Shown here: piece by piece, positions 12,882 through 24,978 of the stretch
Position numbering within the stretch: the stretch's first letter is position 1
Layout of the letters: each line of letters begins with the position of its first letter
Assembly (NCBI RefSeq): GCF_008831285.2
Contig: NC_045150.1
Coordinates: 7,390,001-7,454,000, forward strand
Reading direction: 5' to 3'
DNA from: Nymphaea colorata
Lineage: Eukaryota > Streptophyta > Magnoliopsida > Nymphaeales > Nymphaeaceae
DNA: 64,000 nucleotides
Notes under the pieces: generated by a model
Database searches by the model: none
Told to the model about the DNA's origin: nothing
Seen by the model: the letters and a program-made list of their open reading frames with translations, nothing else
Position numbers and translations under genes: made by a program

Positions 12882-14370
12882 GGTAGCACTTGTTTATTTC
12901 TATAATTCAGATACCAACATTTTTTTCTCATAGTGACATGCATATATCGGATCTAGAACATCATTTCATTTCCGTTGTTTGTTAAAAGCCCGTGCAGATT
13001 CAAGTAAATGATGTACCTAACAATAAAGCGTTGAAAAGAAGAGAGCTTATGAGACATGGAGAGGCAGACTGCTTGATTCCTTTGGAAATGAAAACTACAA
13101 GTAATGACCCGTGAAATGACACGTACAGAGGAGGATTTTGCATGGAGCATTTTGAAGAGACTGAAATACATGACGACAAGCCATCTAGAAGCACATCTCT
13201 GCCGTTTGTGGTGCAAGATATGATCGACACTCCTCGACGGTGGCACTCTGTTCGTCCAAGTCACAAAGTGGCTAGACGGTTTGCAGGATGCTGAAAACTA
13301 ACCTTGTGATGAAGAGTTCCAAGCATGTAGTTTTCCATGTCATGGAAGTTGAATTGATGAATTCTAACGTGCGTGAATGAGGACCTGAACCCAATAATGG
13401 TTGGTCGAAGGACAGAAAGAGAGAAAACACAAATGTTTTTTGTCAGAAGAATCCAACCCCTTCAAATGACAATGAGAAATCTGACCATATTAAACAGGAC
13501 ATTTGATACCATATACTGGTTGCTGTAAGAACGAAGCTAAAGAAGAAAGACATCAGATATGAAAATTTATACATTTTGGGTTATATGTTTACTCGCTGTT
13601 TTCAGAGAAAGAGAAATTTTATTGCATACGCAGCACACCAGAATGCGGAGACAAACAAATCCAGCAGGCCTTCTCGATCAATGTAAATAGTTGAAGCACT
13701 TGTTGCACAATTTGATCAGACATCTAAGAATCTAGTAACTTGTCTATTGTAGTTTAAACTTTTAAAGTTTAAAAAAGGTTCTTAGAGTATGTCTTGAAAC
13801 CCAGATTGTACAGGTATAACGTGTAAACAAGTTCTTATGGTATCTCGCAAATCCAGATTGTACAGGTATAACAGTTCGAAATTTGAAGATAAAATATCGA
13901 AAGGATTTCCTCAAAACAACCTAATCCAGAACGTACTTCATCAGCAAATAAGTAATGATAGCTAAAACCTGTGTCTCTGCATTCAACAAAGAACACCTGT
14001 CTTCACATTTCCCATAGGGCCATAACTAAATGGGTACTAACTAGTGGGTTTGGTGTCCCTTTTCTCACCTTGAGACATTCTCTAGAATCACATGTTGAAC
14101 CCAATTCTTTGTCATATTAAACCAATTTCCCTTAACTACATTAGCTCTAGTTCTCAGCCTAAGACATGTTCTTTTGCAAAATGAGAGACAATTTAAGCAA
14201 ACTAAAAGAGCACATACAATAATCGCTTCTTAATCAGTTTGCAGTATGGACTTGAATCTGGGTGTTTCTACACTGTACAGTCTGCAAAGACGTGCATACA
14301 ACATTCTATAAAATATGCAAGAGAGAAACGAGAAAGAAATCTTGTTGGGACATCTTGTTGTGTTAGCAAC

Positions 14371-14601
14371 TTAATGCATCGAGTTTTCATCTTTTTCACT
14401 AGATTCTAATAAATTCTCTTGATCAGGAACAACAGAGAAATCAAATGAACTCAACCATGAATTTGGTTCATGCCCATCAAATCGATGAAGCTATAACTCC
14501 ATAACAAGATCCTCAAAATTGGTCATGGAGAAGTTTTCAGAGTCAGAAAAGCAGGCTAAGTCGATCAGATACTCATGAGGACCGGCGCATGTCCACACAT
14601 T
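14371..14601 (-). pseudogene. Doubtful gene remnant: acidic open frame with one internal TAG
   Basis: After a CACACAG acceptor at 14602, the minus strand reads HEYLIDLACFSDSENFSMTN then FEDLVMEL to a TAG at 14493-14491. The same frame then continues FDGHEPNSWLSSFDFSVVPD and an acidic tail to TAA at 14373-14371. The composition looks like an acidic protein C-terminus, but I recognise no family. A second short open block on this strand (about 14799-14711, FLGHVSNPISDFILLK, ending at a GTATGA donor) could be an upstream exon, but its phase does not match. This may be a decayed gene or chance. Confidence 0.2.
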
Positions 14602-15570
14602 CTGTGTGTGTGCGTGGGTGTGTGTGGATTATGAGCACAGCTGAAGCACAAAATGAAACTGGGGTTCAAGAAGCAACGGCATACCAAAGGGTGAGGCAAA
14701 ATGTCATACCTTTCAACAGAATGAAGTCGCTGATGGGATTAGAGACATGGCCGAGAAAGATGGTGCTCCCCGCACTATCCGTGGCGCCGAAGCTCTTTCA
14801 GAGAGAAAGAGTGAGATCCACGTTTCTCCATGCATGAGACGCTAATGGCGACGCGGAAGATTCTTCTCAAGATTCCGCACATATCCATGCGAATATGCTC
14901 GATTCCCCAATCTCGGGATGAAAAGAGTAAGATCTGGTCTGCGCTGCCGCCCTCTGTTTCCCTTCGTTTTTATGACCGGCGGGATAACTTCAGAGGATTT
15001 AGGGGATGGCGTTGGTTGGAGAACTAAGTACACGTTTAGATGATCTTTGCTTTAACGATTTTACGAGAAACCAAAGTCAGGCGTAGAGGTAGGGCCTGCT
15101 AGATTTTGAAAATTCTTTTGCTGTCGATTCCTCTTCAAGAGCCGTGGTTGTTGAATCCCGTGACTTTATCCGGCGTCTTGTCTTGGTCTGACCAAAACTG
15201 TTCCTATCTGAAAAACTCTACCTATGGCTTTGTTTTCAAGTCTTGCAACTCTGGTATCAGTTTCGATTCTTTAACTGCCCCATACGGCCATAATCCCAAT
15301 CTTTGGTTCAAAAAATGTAAGATCGGCTTCAGTTGTAAGTTTTTTTTGCATATATTCAATTTCAGCATAGAGGAGACGGCGATTTCCGTGATAAAAAGGC
15401 ATCCAACCTGTGCGACAGTAGAATGTCTCAACTACCGACCCTATACATAACGTAGTTGAAAGATTCAACTATTACAAGTGAAATGCCTGATGCTTCCGTC
15501 AAAACCAGAACTTTTCATTTGAGTTTTTAATGTAATTTATAGATACATTAATAAGTTGAAGAGACGTTGG

Positions 15571-15916
15571 TAAGGCTGGGTTCAAGCTCGAAAAAAGCAT
15601 ATTGGGCCCACCTGATAACGGGCCCGGCCCGACCCGGGTCGGCTCACGCACTCAATTATGCTCGATATGTTTTTTAATATTATTTTATTTTTATAATGAT
15701 ATATATTTTATTATAATTAATTATACTTATATATTATTTTATATTTAAAAACATATTTATGTATTACTTTATATTTAAATATTTTTTTTATTTTAACCAA
15801 GCCGAACCCAAACTCGGGTTTCAAGTGTCAGACCGAAGTTGGACTCTAGTTATGAGAAGTGCCTTGACCCAAACCTAACTCTTATCGGGTTGGGCCGAGC
15901 CATATGCCCAGGCCTA
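15571..15916. mobile_element. hAT-like MITE with GC-rich ends and AT-rich centre
   Basis: The left end TAAGGCTGGG and the right end (reverse complement TAGGCCTGGG) form a terminal inverted repeat. The flanks GACGTTGG (15563-15570) and AATGTTGG (15917-15924) match at 6 of 8 bases, as expected for an old 8-bp duplication. The GC-rich shoulders (GGGCCCGGCCCGACCCGGGT and ATCGGGTTGGGCCGAG) face an AT-rich middle of about 150 bp. No coding. Confidence 0.65.
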
Positions 15917-16036
15917 AATGTTGGCCACCTACCCCTCAATTCTTTCAAGTTTCAATTTAAAACTTTTCTTTTTTCCTCTAATATTTAAAAATCATTTTTT
16001 CACATTTATTTATTTATTTATTTCTTTCTCTCTTTG

Positions 16037-16040
<4 letters not shown>

Positions 16041-16069
<29 letters not shown>
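16041..16069. repeat. AT microsatellite
   Basis: About 14 AT units between CT-rich and AT-rich DNA. Confidence 0.95.
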
Positions 16070-16073
<4 letters not shown>

Positions 16074-16499
16074 TTTGGTGCATCAGTAATGGTTCTCTTT
16101 GAAAACTGTGTCACTGATGGCTCCCTCAAAAACTTTTTGTGTGTTACTAATGACTTTCTTAGAAACACTTGATACATGATATTAAAAATAAAATGCTAAG
16201 TTACTAATGACTCTTTTAGAAAGACTTGATACATCGATGCGTGTTTCTAAGATTGAAATATTAAGAGTTTCAAATAAATATAAACATCAGACTAGGTAAC
16301 ATCGGACTAGGTACAAGACTGATAAGTATAAAATTGATGATCAAGTCTGCCCTTGGACTAGAGCCCGATTTTGTCGAGCCCATACCTTGGAAGTCAGGCA
16401 GTTATTTCGTAATTGTCAATGCTAGTGGTTTTCTAAAATACGCGTTGAGCGATCATTTACAAATTTCTCCCAAAAAAAAAAGGGCTCCAAAATTCCTGC

Positions 16500-16632
16500 A
16501 GGTTTTATCTGTTCCCTTGGTCGACCCCCTGCGCCCTCCACCGCCGGCGTGCCTTACGTGCAGCGGCGGCGACCATCTCTGACTGCGACCAGCTTTGACT
16601 ATCTCCGTCGCAACCAACTCCTCCACCGACAG
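16500..16632 (+). other. Possible non-coding first exon of PCC1
   Basis: A GC-rich island around 16500-16632 ends in CACCGACAG followed by the donor GTCTCT. It lies about 640 bp before the acceptor that abuts the PCC1 start codon. A leader exon is expected there, and this is the best-looking candidate. Its 5' end cannot be placed and no transcript evidence is available. The intron would open with a CT/CA microsatellite. Confidence 0.35.
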
Positions 16633-16633
16633 G

Positions 16634-16667
<34 letters not shown>

Positions 16668-16668
16668 G
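16634..16668. repeat. Compound CT-CA microsatellite
   Basis: CT then CA units, beginning right at the proposed donor of the PCC1 leader exon. Confidence 0.95.
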
Positions 16669-17276
16669 CATGAACGACAATTCCCTATGAGTGTAGGATT
16701 TGGGATAATCAACTGAAGTTTTCTTGGAATGTCTCAACTTATATCAAAATTTTATCTGGAAAGCACCCACGCCATGTTCAGCTTTTTATCGCTTTCCACA
16801 AGTATAGGAGTTGGAACAATTTGTTGCCAGAATGCCGGCAGGATCAGTCTTTTAGGAATAAGAAGTGCAAATTTTAAGGTGTTTTGAAAACGGCAGTAAT
16901 GCCATATTCAGTTTTTATTAGTTTGCTAGTTAGAGAGTTTTTAGGGTCGTAGAACTGTTCAGAAAAAAATTGATAGAAGGTTTTATGAGAAACAACACGA
17001 GTTCGTGTTCCTTTCTAAGCTTAGACAAATGTACCTATATATTGCGTAGTTATGTGCAAGGTTTGATCTTAATATGCTACAGAACTTACTGCTTCGAACA
17101 ATTTTCTTGTGTGATCTAACAAAGTAACATTGTGGAATCATAAGTTTTCTTTCTTTGAAATGATACCTGAATTGGGTGGAATAACCCCGAATTTTAGCTT
17201 TTGTTACGTTACATTTCACCATAATGTTAGAAGGTCAGCACTCGTGATTGAAAAAAAAGACAATTACATTTTGTAG

Positions 17277-20025
17277 ATGGACGCTCCTGTTGTGGATGTT
17301 GAAGGCCCTCTCATACGTGAAACAGCTGCATCAGAATGGCCATTCAGTTGGTTAGTGTTTCTTCTCTTTATGTGTGTAATTAAGGCAACTATGTTTAGAT
17401 CTCTGCTAATTAAAGCTGGACATGTCATGATCGGATGTGGTTTTCCTTTTTTATTTTCTCCCCATTCTTTCTTTTGTATCATCGTGGGAAAGCCATCAAG
17501 TGGCAGCCCTGTTGAAGAAAGCTACTTCACTCTTTTGTTCACCTGAAAGCCATTTTGAGAGTAGATGGAGCATCAAGGGCAGCAAGCCGTGGAAAGTGCT
17601 CCATGGTTTTAAACATGATATCTGTAATCAAGTGGCAGCCCTGTTGAAGAAAGCTACTTCAGCCTTCTGTTCACCTGAAAGCCATTTTGAGAGTAGATGG
17701 AGCATCAAGGGCAGCAAGTTGTGGAAAGTGCTCAATAGTTTTAAACATAATATCTGTAATCAGGTTGTGTAATTCGGCCCTATCATAAAGGCAGGATCGG
17801 TCAGTATCCAGCAAGTGGTTGTACATTTTGGAATTACATTTGATGGTGCATGTGCTCATTGAGGATTGAGCAATTGAGTTAGTATTTTGTAGCTGGGAGA
17901 TCTAATAATTGGAGTTGTTGCACTGGTGCAGACAAGCTCATTTTAGTCCCTTGATGTGAGGAACCATAGGACCATCAATAATTTCACAAGAAGAGTAAGC
18001 GAGTTACTCAAAGAAGGCCTTAAACATGTTGGGGTCATCAGCAAACATCAGGCTATGGATTCCTCTGCTGAGGCTAGTTGGCAGCGCAGGAATTGCAACA
18101 TTAGCATTCTGGCTGGCTTTTTCCATTATAGACTTAGTTACTGCTGCCAAATGTTGGGTTAATATTGTGCCTTGAGGGAGAAGTATGGTTTCTCAGTTAG
18201 GACTTTGCAAGGAAATTGTGTCAAGGAAAGTCTCAACTAGAAAATGGTGTTCTTCAACAGACCAGTTCTTCTATGCACAAACCTGTAACATTAGGACATG
18301 CCGTTTCTATCTACACACTTCGAAGATTTTTCGCTTTTCTCTCCTTTTTAACACATGCTGGCCTTCCAGTGGTCTATCCTAGATTTCTCCTTTTCAAGCA
18401 GTGCAGTTTCTCCATCAAGCGATGCTTTCTTTCTTTTCTTGTTTTAGCTATTGACTTACAGGCACTAATGCCATCCCTTCTTAAGGTTTCCCTTGCTTAC
18501 AAGATACTGCTGTTCTAACAATGTTGTTGCAACCCGGAGGACTTATGAATTTTCAGAGCCTTCCGTTTGTAGAAAACTTCAGAATTGATCAACATGAGAT
18601 CAGGATTACCTTGGATGGAAGCTTTCCAAGAGTGATGCCATCCTGCAATGAGTTATAACTTAGAGGGTTTTCTTTAGTTATGAAGTGAGGCAGCACAGGC
18701 GTTTTTGTCCCTTTCTTGTCAAACTCTTCTTCTTTGTGTAGTATACCTATACTCTTTGTCATTGTCTTGATTTATATTTTTGGAGTCTGTTGTTCAGGAT
18801 TCCAATTAGTCTTGTATGAAGTACTTTATTCTCTAGTCTGAGATATTGTTATTTACGCTTCTCTCTTGTTTAGCATGTATGTATGACATACTTAAACACC
18901 AGTTTCTTGTTCTCTGGAAATTTTTGTTCTGTTACTTTCCCCTAATCTAGAATTCCATAGTAAAGAACCTATATATAGTACGTTGGTTTAGATATGTCAC
19001 AGTTTGCTTTCCCATGTTTCTCAAATAAAAGTTTCATGATAGTTTTTTTATCCTTGATTTCTGTTTTTCTTCATTGGGAAATTCATTGATTTTTATTTAA
19101 TAATAAGGTGAACTTTTTGCACAACTAAAATTTTTCTAGAGGAGCAAATCTATTCCCCGAAAAGTGTAATAGTTTGGTCCACTACAAAGTAACTCCAAAA
19201 CTTCCACTGTCAGTCCGTATATTTCTTGCATTTTAACGAAACTGTGCACTGTGAACCATTAGAATCCCAGTCTTGCTTTTTGATAGACAGGTATTTCCTT
19301 TACGTGTCTTAATTCACAAGGACAACGAATCAACTTTTTCTGTTGTCCCTGAGACTGCCACTAGGGGTATCCTTTTACCTCTGCTCTCCATTTGGATACA
19401 GCTTTCAAACGATATCTGTGACCGTAGTTCTGCTGGCTGCTTTTCTTTATGTGCAGTGATCTGGAAGTGGATTTCAGCTCAGAGAAAAATGTCGCCATGG
19501 TTTATACCGCTTTAGTTGTTGATAAAGAGGTAACACATTAAACGTGAAAGTAATTTTTCATGCTGCAGCCCTCAAAAGCTAGGTGCATTTGCATATTCTA
19601 GGCTTTCACCTGTTCCAACTATGAGCAGTCTCTGAACCCTCTTCTGATCTCTTTCTCTATTATCACCGCAATACAGTTGCAACCAGACAAAGTAAAGAGG
19701 CATATGGAGGTATCCGATGGCAAACTCCTAGTGTGAGTGCTTCTGTGCTCAGCTGTTGAAGCTTTACGTTCTGATATTCGTATACTTCCTATGTTACGCA
19801 AGTTTTTTTGTTAATCACAGGCCAGTTTGCAGTTACAGCGGTTTTTTCCCTACATTATTTTTCTTTGACGCTTAGTTCATCACATTAAAACTTGGTCATC
19901 TTTGTGGCAGTCATTTCGAGGCTGTGGAGGCTAGATTTCTGCGGGCCTCGTTCAGTGCATTCGTTGATGTACTAACATTAGCCACAAAGGTCATTGAACA
20001 GTTTGGCCCCAAGGAGGGAGTATGA
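17277..20025 (+). CDS. PCC1: KEOPS/EKC complex subunit Pcc1, 4 coding exons
   Basis: Exons 17277-17350, 19457-19529, 19677-19732 and 19911-20025 join in phase to give 105 residues. The core reads as the Pcc1/LAGE3 fold: CDLEVDFSSEKNVAMVYTAL, then VVDKELQPDKVKRHMEV, then LLVHFEAVEARFLRASFSAF, then a helix VDVLTLATKVIEQFG. Pcc1 is the small dimerising subunit of KEOPS (with Kae1, Bud32 and Cgi121), which makes the t6A37 modification of ANN-decoding tRNAs. About 25 N-terminal residues before the core are variable, as is usual in plants. The ATG lies directly after a TTTTGTAG acceptor, so the leader is probably spliced too. Intron 1 is 2,106 bp and contains a 132-bp tandem duplication. No other KEOPS gene is in the window. 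The first exon is joined by phase and splice sites (FS|C) and by the family's short N-terminus; the other three exons are certain. Confidence 0.93.
17495..17758 (+). repeat. 132-bp tandem duplication in PCC1 intron 1
   Basis: Units 17495-17626 and 17627-17758 both start ATCAAGTGGCAGCCCTGTTG and differ at only a handful of bases. The unit is exactly 44 codons, and one plus-strand frame stays open through both copies. See the findings. Confidence 0.9.
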
Positions 20026-23000
20026 TCCTTCCCCCTGTTGCGTCCATGTGTTGAAGTCCATGCACGTGAAGCATCCAGAAATCGTGGGTCTTGTTTCCCT
20101 TTTTGTTCAAAATTCTCTGTGCCAATGCATCTTTGTCTGACCCTTATTTTAAGGAAAAGTTGCATTAATGATGGATTTGTTTCATTGAGATAATTTGTTA
20201 TATGTGGAGAAAAAGCTGAAGGTAGACATTATCTAAAATTAAACCCCATAAAAAGTGGGTGCAGGATAACCATATACATAAATGGAGGAATGACGTGTAT
20301 ATGTGTGTGTGTGTAAAAGAGAGAGAGAGAGAGAGAGAGAGGGAGGGCGTTAACCAAACCCTGAAGCAAGCCAGAATCATGTAGGTATAATGGTGTAGCT
20401 TTGGGGGTAGTTTTTCCTAATTTGAGAGAGAGAAACACTCAACCAGGCCTGGAGCAAGTCAGAATCGTTCATGAGGATTTTGCACTGAAGGTGGTTTGTC
20501 CCTAATTCAATATTAAAAAACCCTTAGAACAGTGATTTTAGTTAGCTTCATGTGGTTTCAATTTTTTACATGAAACGGTGTCACAAGTTCATCCTTCCTG
20601 TTTCTCAAGGAACTCCTTTTCTGGGGGCAACCTGGTGGGCTTTTGCCCCGGTATTTCTGTTATCAATAAATGCCGAAAAAGGTCCAGAAAAAACGTGGGG
20701 CAACCAATATGGTTACTGAAGCTGCTGTGTTGATGCAGAAAAATCAGTATCTGAAATAACTTTTCTTTATTAAAATTTTTAAATAGTCCTTATTATTGTT
20801 TTATTAAAATGTGGCTAAATGTTAGTTGAATAGGCTTATATGGGGTCGTTTGGCAATTATAATTGTACCAAACTGTTTCATGGATCTGCCACTGCTCAAT
20901 GCACATGAACCGATACGATATTGAAGATTGGTTGTGACAACTTACAGCCATCTGAGCCTTGAAGAAGAAGGCTGGTCAGGTCACAGGTGCCAGTCTTACC
21001 AGGTTGTACTCTACCTTTCGGTGAATTGTGTTGCTTTGATCGTCTAAAACTTTTTGGCTTTTGAGGCATCAAAGCGATATGTTACAAAGCGAAGGTTGAT
21101 GTCCTATCACTATAATTGGAATACGTGGGCTCTAGCTCTCAGCGTACTGTCTTGCTTTGCTCAGCTAAACCTGCTGGCTTTCGGCATATTTGTGAAAAGG
21201 AAGTTGGTTTTAAGTTTTAACCATGACAGGAAAGCTTCTATCTCATGTAGAATACCCACTCTCTGTTTCCTCTCCGTGATCTTACTGCCAAACCATTGAT
21301 ATTCGCCATCTTTAACTCTTTCTTCAGCCAGTCTCCCTTCCAAGTGTCCTTCCATCTTCGTTGGAGTGGAGTTGTCTTTCTCTTCCGTTTTGCCTCACAA
21401 AAAGCCGGTCAGAAGCCTTATGCTTCATGATGGTCTGATAGAAACTGTGATGCTGCCTTCAGATGCTGTGATTTTTGTGATGGTTTTGGAAATTTGCGTG
21501 TGTGTTGTGGGCAGTTGCCCACACAAGCCCCACAAAATCTTTTACTTTCATATTAGTGCCTTAAATGATTTGCTCATTGACATCTAGCGGTGCCCTTAAA
21601 ACTAGGAGAGTTTTGGAGTTAATACCCCTCAATCCAAAATTACTCTGGCTACGCCACCACTTGAATGGTTATCCTTTTGAGTTTGTTGGATTTGTTGGTC
21701 ATCCAGCAACCTTTCTACGGATCCCATTCATCCATTCTTCGTTAATAAAGTTTTGGGAGAGGCTGCGTTCACGCAGGTTGGCACCAAAAAAGTTCTGCTT
21801 AATTTCTTGGTTTTCACAGTGGGAGGTTTTGCTGCGGCCCGTACTTGTTATTTGACCATGCTTAGCAGCTTATCATAGCTGTGTGTGTGTGTGTTAGAGT
21901 TCGATGTTATTCAGTTGCGTGCCGTTCTATTTAACCATTTATTTTATATATTTAATAAGGATGAGTCCTACATTGTTTCCCTAAGACTTTTTTTGGGGTC
22001 AAGTTTACGCTCCATATAGTTATTTTTTTAACATGAAGTAAAGACAGCACAGCAGAATCGCAGATGAGAGGTAGGAATTTGTTCTGTGCCAATAACTATA
22101 ATTTAGGATGGATAATACTACAAGCTCTAAAATGGGCTCTTCATAAATTGTACACTGATTTCATTTACGGAACATCTTTAAGAAAGTGTTTGATAAGAAG
22201 AACTTTATGTTTTTTCGGGCACATGTTCTTAGAACACATGGTCCATGAATGCCATGTTCTTGTTTTAAAAAACATGGAGTGATTATAGATATTATTCTTG
22301 GATGCAACAATCAAATGTTATACATAGCTGCAGTATGTTTTTTTTTAACATTTTCACATGGTGTTTTTGAATTATGTGTTCTAAGAACATGTCCTTATCA
22401 TTTCTTCTCAATTGCAATATCTTATTGCCATGGCTACTATTGGAAGCATTTGTTAGTAGGCCCATAAATCTTGACTATTATTCCTAGTTCTTCCTATGGA
22501 CTGAAAATGGGTCTAATTCATTGGTGTTCTTGTGTGGCTTTTGATTACTTCCATTTCAGATCCAACAAGAGAAACCCCATGTAATCAGATTTTCCAGATT
22601 TAACCCACTTTCTGGGGTTTTCATGTCAAGCTAATCTCTCAAGGCATTCGTGAAAATCATGTTTATTTTTAACAGTGGCAGAGCAAAAAATTGAAGACAG
22701 AAGGGTACTTAAGCTAGCGAGTCGGGTCTGTAGAAAATTGGAAACACCTCATGACTTGAGCTCAGCCCCTTGATGTATTTATCAGCAAGTCATTCAAGAG
22801 GGCACATGCTTTCATAACCTCAATGTGTCTTTGCTACCGATTTTCGACTATCCCACTGTCAAGAAGAAAACGTGAAAGGCACCATGATGAAGACCTTGAA
22901 TCAAGGGGTCAATCAGTGTTTACAAGGCAAGGCCCAGTGTTTGGAGCTCACCTTCAATTCAAGAAAAAGAAAGAAAAAAAAAATCTACTCTCACATTCCA

Positions 23001-24978
23001 AGAGATTGGTGGGTACAACATGCTGTAGACTTTGAAGCAGTTACCATTGTCTTGTTCTCAATTCTGATTCTATTTTCATGGAGGCCAGTCTTCCCTCAAG
23101 TTGAAAGCTTTAAGCGTACAGGCTGCAAACTAAGAGGCATAATCAACAGTTTCTCTCTCTACTCTAAATAGGATTCAACTTGGGATTTCCTTTCCAACTC
23201 GTTCCAAAACATTTCGCATATGTTTTCACATGTGAACATGAATGATGTACTGTTCCGCAGAAAACTGAAGAAGGCTACGCGGACGTGACTTGGCATTCTC
23301 TGAATTGTACCGCTTAGTTTTTCAGAACTCCCATAACATGGCTCCATTGCTCTTATTTTAATCTATTTTTTCTAGGACAAGAGAAAAAGCACCGACTTCC
23401 CGGTTTCTGAGGTGGGATTTGCGTTCACCACTACCTATTCTCGAAGATCTTCGACGTACAAACTTCTTTAGCGCACCTTCCCTCTCCCACTGCAACAATT
23501 TTCAACTACAGGACGAAGTTCACGGGTGCCTACCTTGGGGTTCCGACAAGGAATGGCCTAAATAGGAGACAACAGCATGTTTCCCTAGATCCAGGTAACT
23601 GGTCCAGCCATTAACTCTATTGCCCATGTTACTGTCAGGTGCTCCTCGTATAATTCCAGAAAATGGGATGAAGACAAACTGCAGGAAGAGGAAAAGAAGA
23701 TGAAGAAGAACGATATTAGATTATCTTGTAAGAACATGACATGTTCTCTTTATATGCAGATACAGTACATGGCTATATGTACTTTCTCGTTCTAAATTCA
23801 AAGAGATATGGTCTTTGTAATTTTATATCTATGGATGTTGTCTATGTTCCCTAACATATACACACGCTGAAAAATCACTGCCTCCAAGACGAGTTTCCAC
23901 AGTATAAAATGCAGAACTACTTATGGGTCTCTTCTACGTAACGACGCAGGGGCCGATACAGTGCGTTCAGTATATCAGCTGATGTGGGCCCTGAATTGGC
24001 CGATTCAGTCCCTATGGGCCTGCGTGAAAATCAAATAATCTTTTAATAATAAAAGTTTATTTTCTTGTATTTGCTTATGACAAGCCAAAAACCCATTGGC
24101 TGATAAACTCAAATATTCGACGAATCTTAGCACCAACTCTCATTGTTGTTACAACTGAGCTGAATCGGCCGATTCGAATGGAATTGGTGGCATTTGGCTT
24201 ATAGAAGAATGCCACCTCTCATTTACCTTTCAATTTTTTTATTTACTTAAAATTTTTATTTTTACTTGTTTTCTATGTATTGTTTCATTTATTTGTAAAA
24301 TAAATATAATTATATTTTCTGAAGATTCTTAGCCGAATCGGCTGAATCGCTGACTCAGCCGATTCATTGAATCGGCAGCGTGCAGATTCAGATCGATTTC
24401 CTGTTGCCACAACAGACCACCGCAACGGCCAATATTCTTAGTTCATGCTACTTGCAAGGTAGAAACTGCCATGATCACGTAATTGGAGCAGGTGCCATTT
24501 CGAATTGGAATTTTAACTTGTAGAATTAACAGTAGGGAACGAGAGAAGGAGAAGCTGCAAATTGCCTGGATGCTTTAGAAGAAAGGTCTTTCATATCGAT
24601 CTCGGACAAATTAAGCCCGCTTGTAAAAATTGTATTTTAGATCAGTGCTCCTTTAGAAAGGACAGAAACATGCTGTTCTTCACTTCTGTTTGAGAATCAA
24701 AATCTCAAATACGTATTATTAGAATTATGTTTCTAAAAATAAATTCGAACACATTACAATTATTATTGGAAAAACTTAAGAGATCAAACTCTCAAATAAG
24801 AAAATTTTGAATTCTCACTTAGATTGCAGATGGGGATGTCTCATATTTAATATACACGTACTGACAAACAATGAATTACATAAACCACTATAAGAAGAAA
24901 AAACATCTAATGAAAGGTGATGAATATACAATTGGTTCTTGTGAACCATACATAATAATCTGATCACAGTGCAATTCT
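20026..24978. other. Gene-free stretch between PCC1 and ABIL (convergent ends)
   Basis: PCC1 runs right and ABIL runs left, so this holds both 3' untranslated regions. I see no exon. A palindrome-bearing repeat (GTGGGCAGTTGCCCAC) lies at 21508, TGTTCTTAGAACA/ATGTTCTAAG-like words at 22.2-22.4 kb, and GAATCGGCCGATTC-word repeats at 23.95-24.40 kb. Confidence 0.6.
20302..20342. repeat. GT and GA microsatellites
   Basis: A TG run (20302-20314) and a GA run (20319-20342), about 280 bases after the PCC1 stop and possibly in its 3' untranslated region. Confidence 0.9.

Larger units (their letters stand above)
12882..16499. other. Intergenic: hydrolase 3' end, doubtful remnant, one MITE
   Basis: The first 150 bases are probably hydrolase 3' untranslated region (AATAAA at 13022). 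An exact repeat (AATCCAGATTGTACAGGTAT near 13851, similar near 13801) lies in 13.8 kb. Otherwise only the remnant at 14.4 kb, the MITE at 15.6 kb and AT-rich DNA. Confidence 0.6.
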
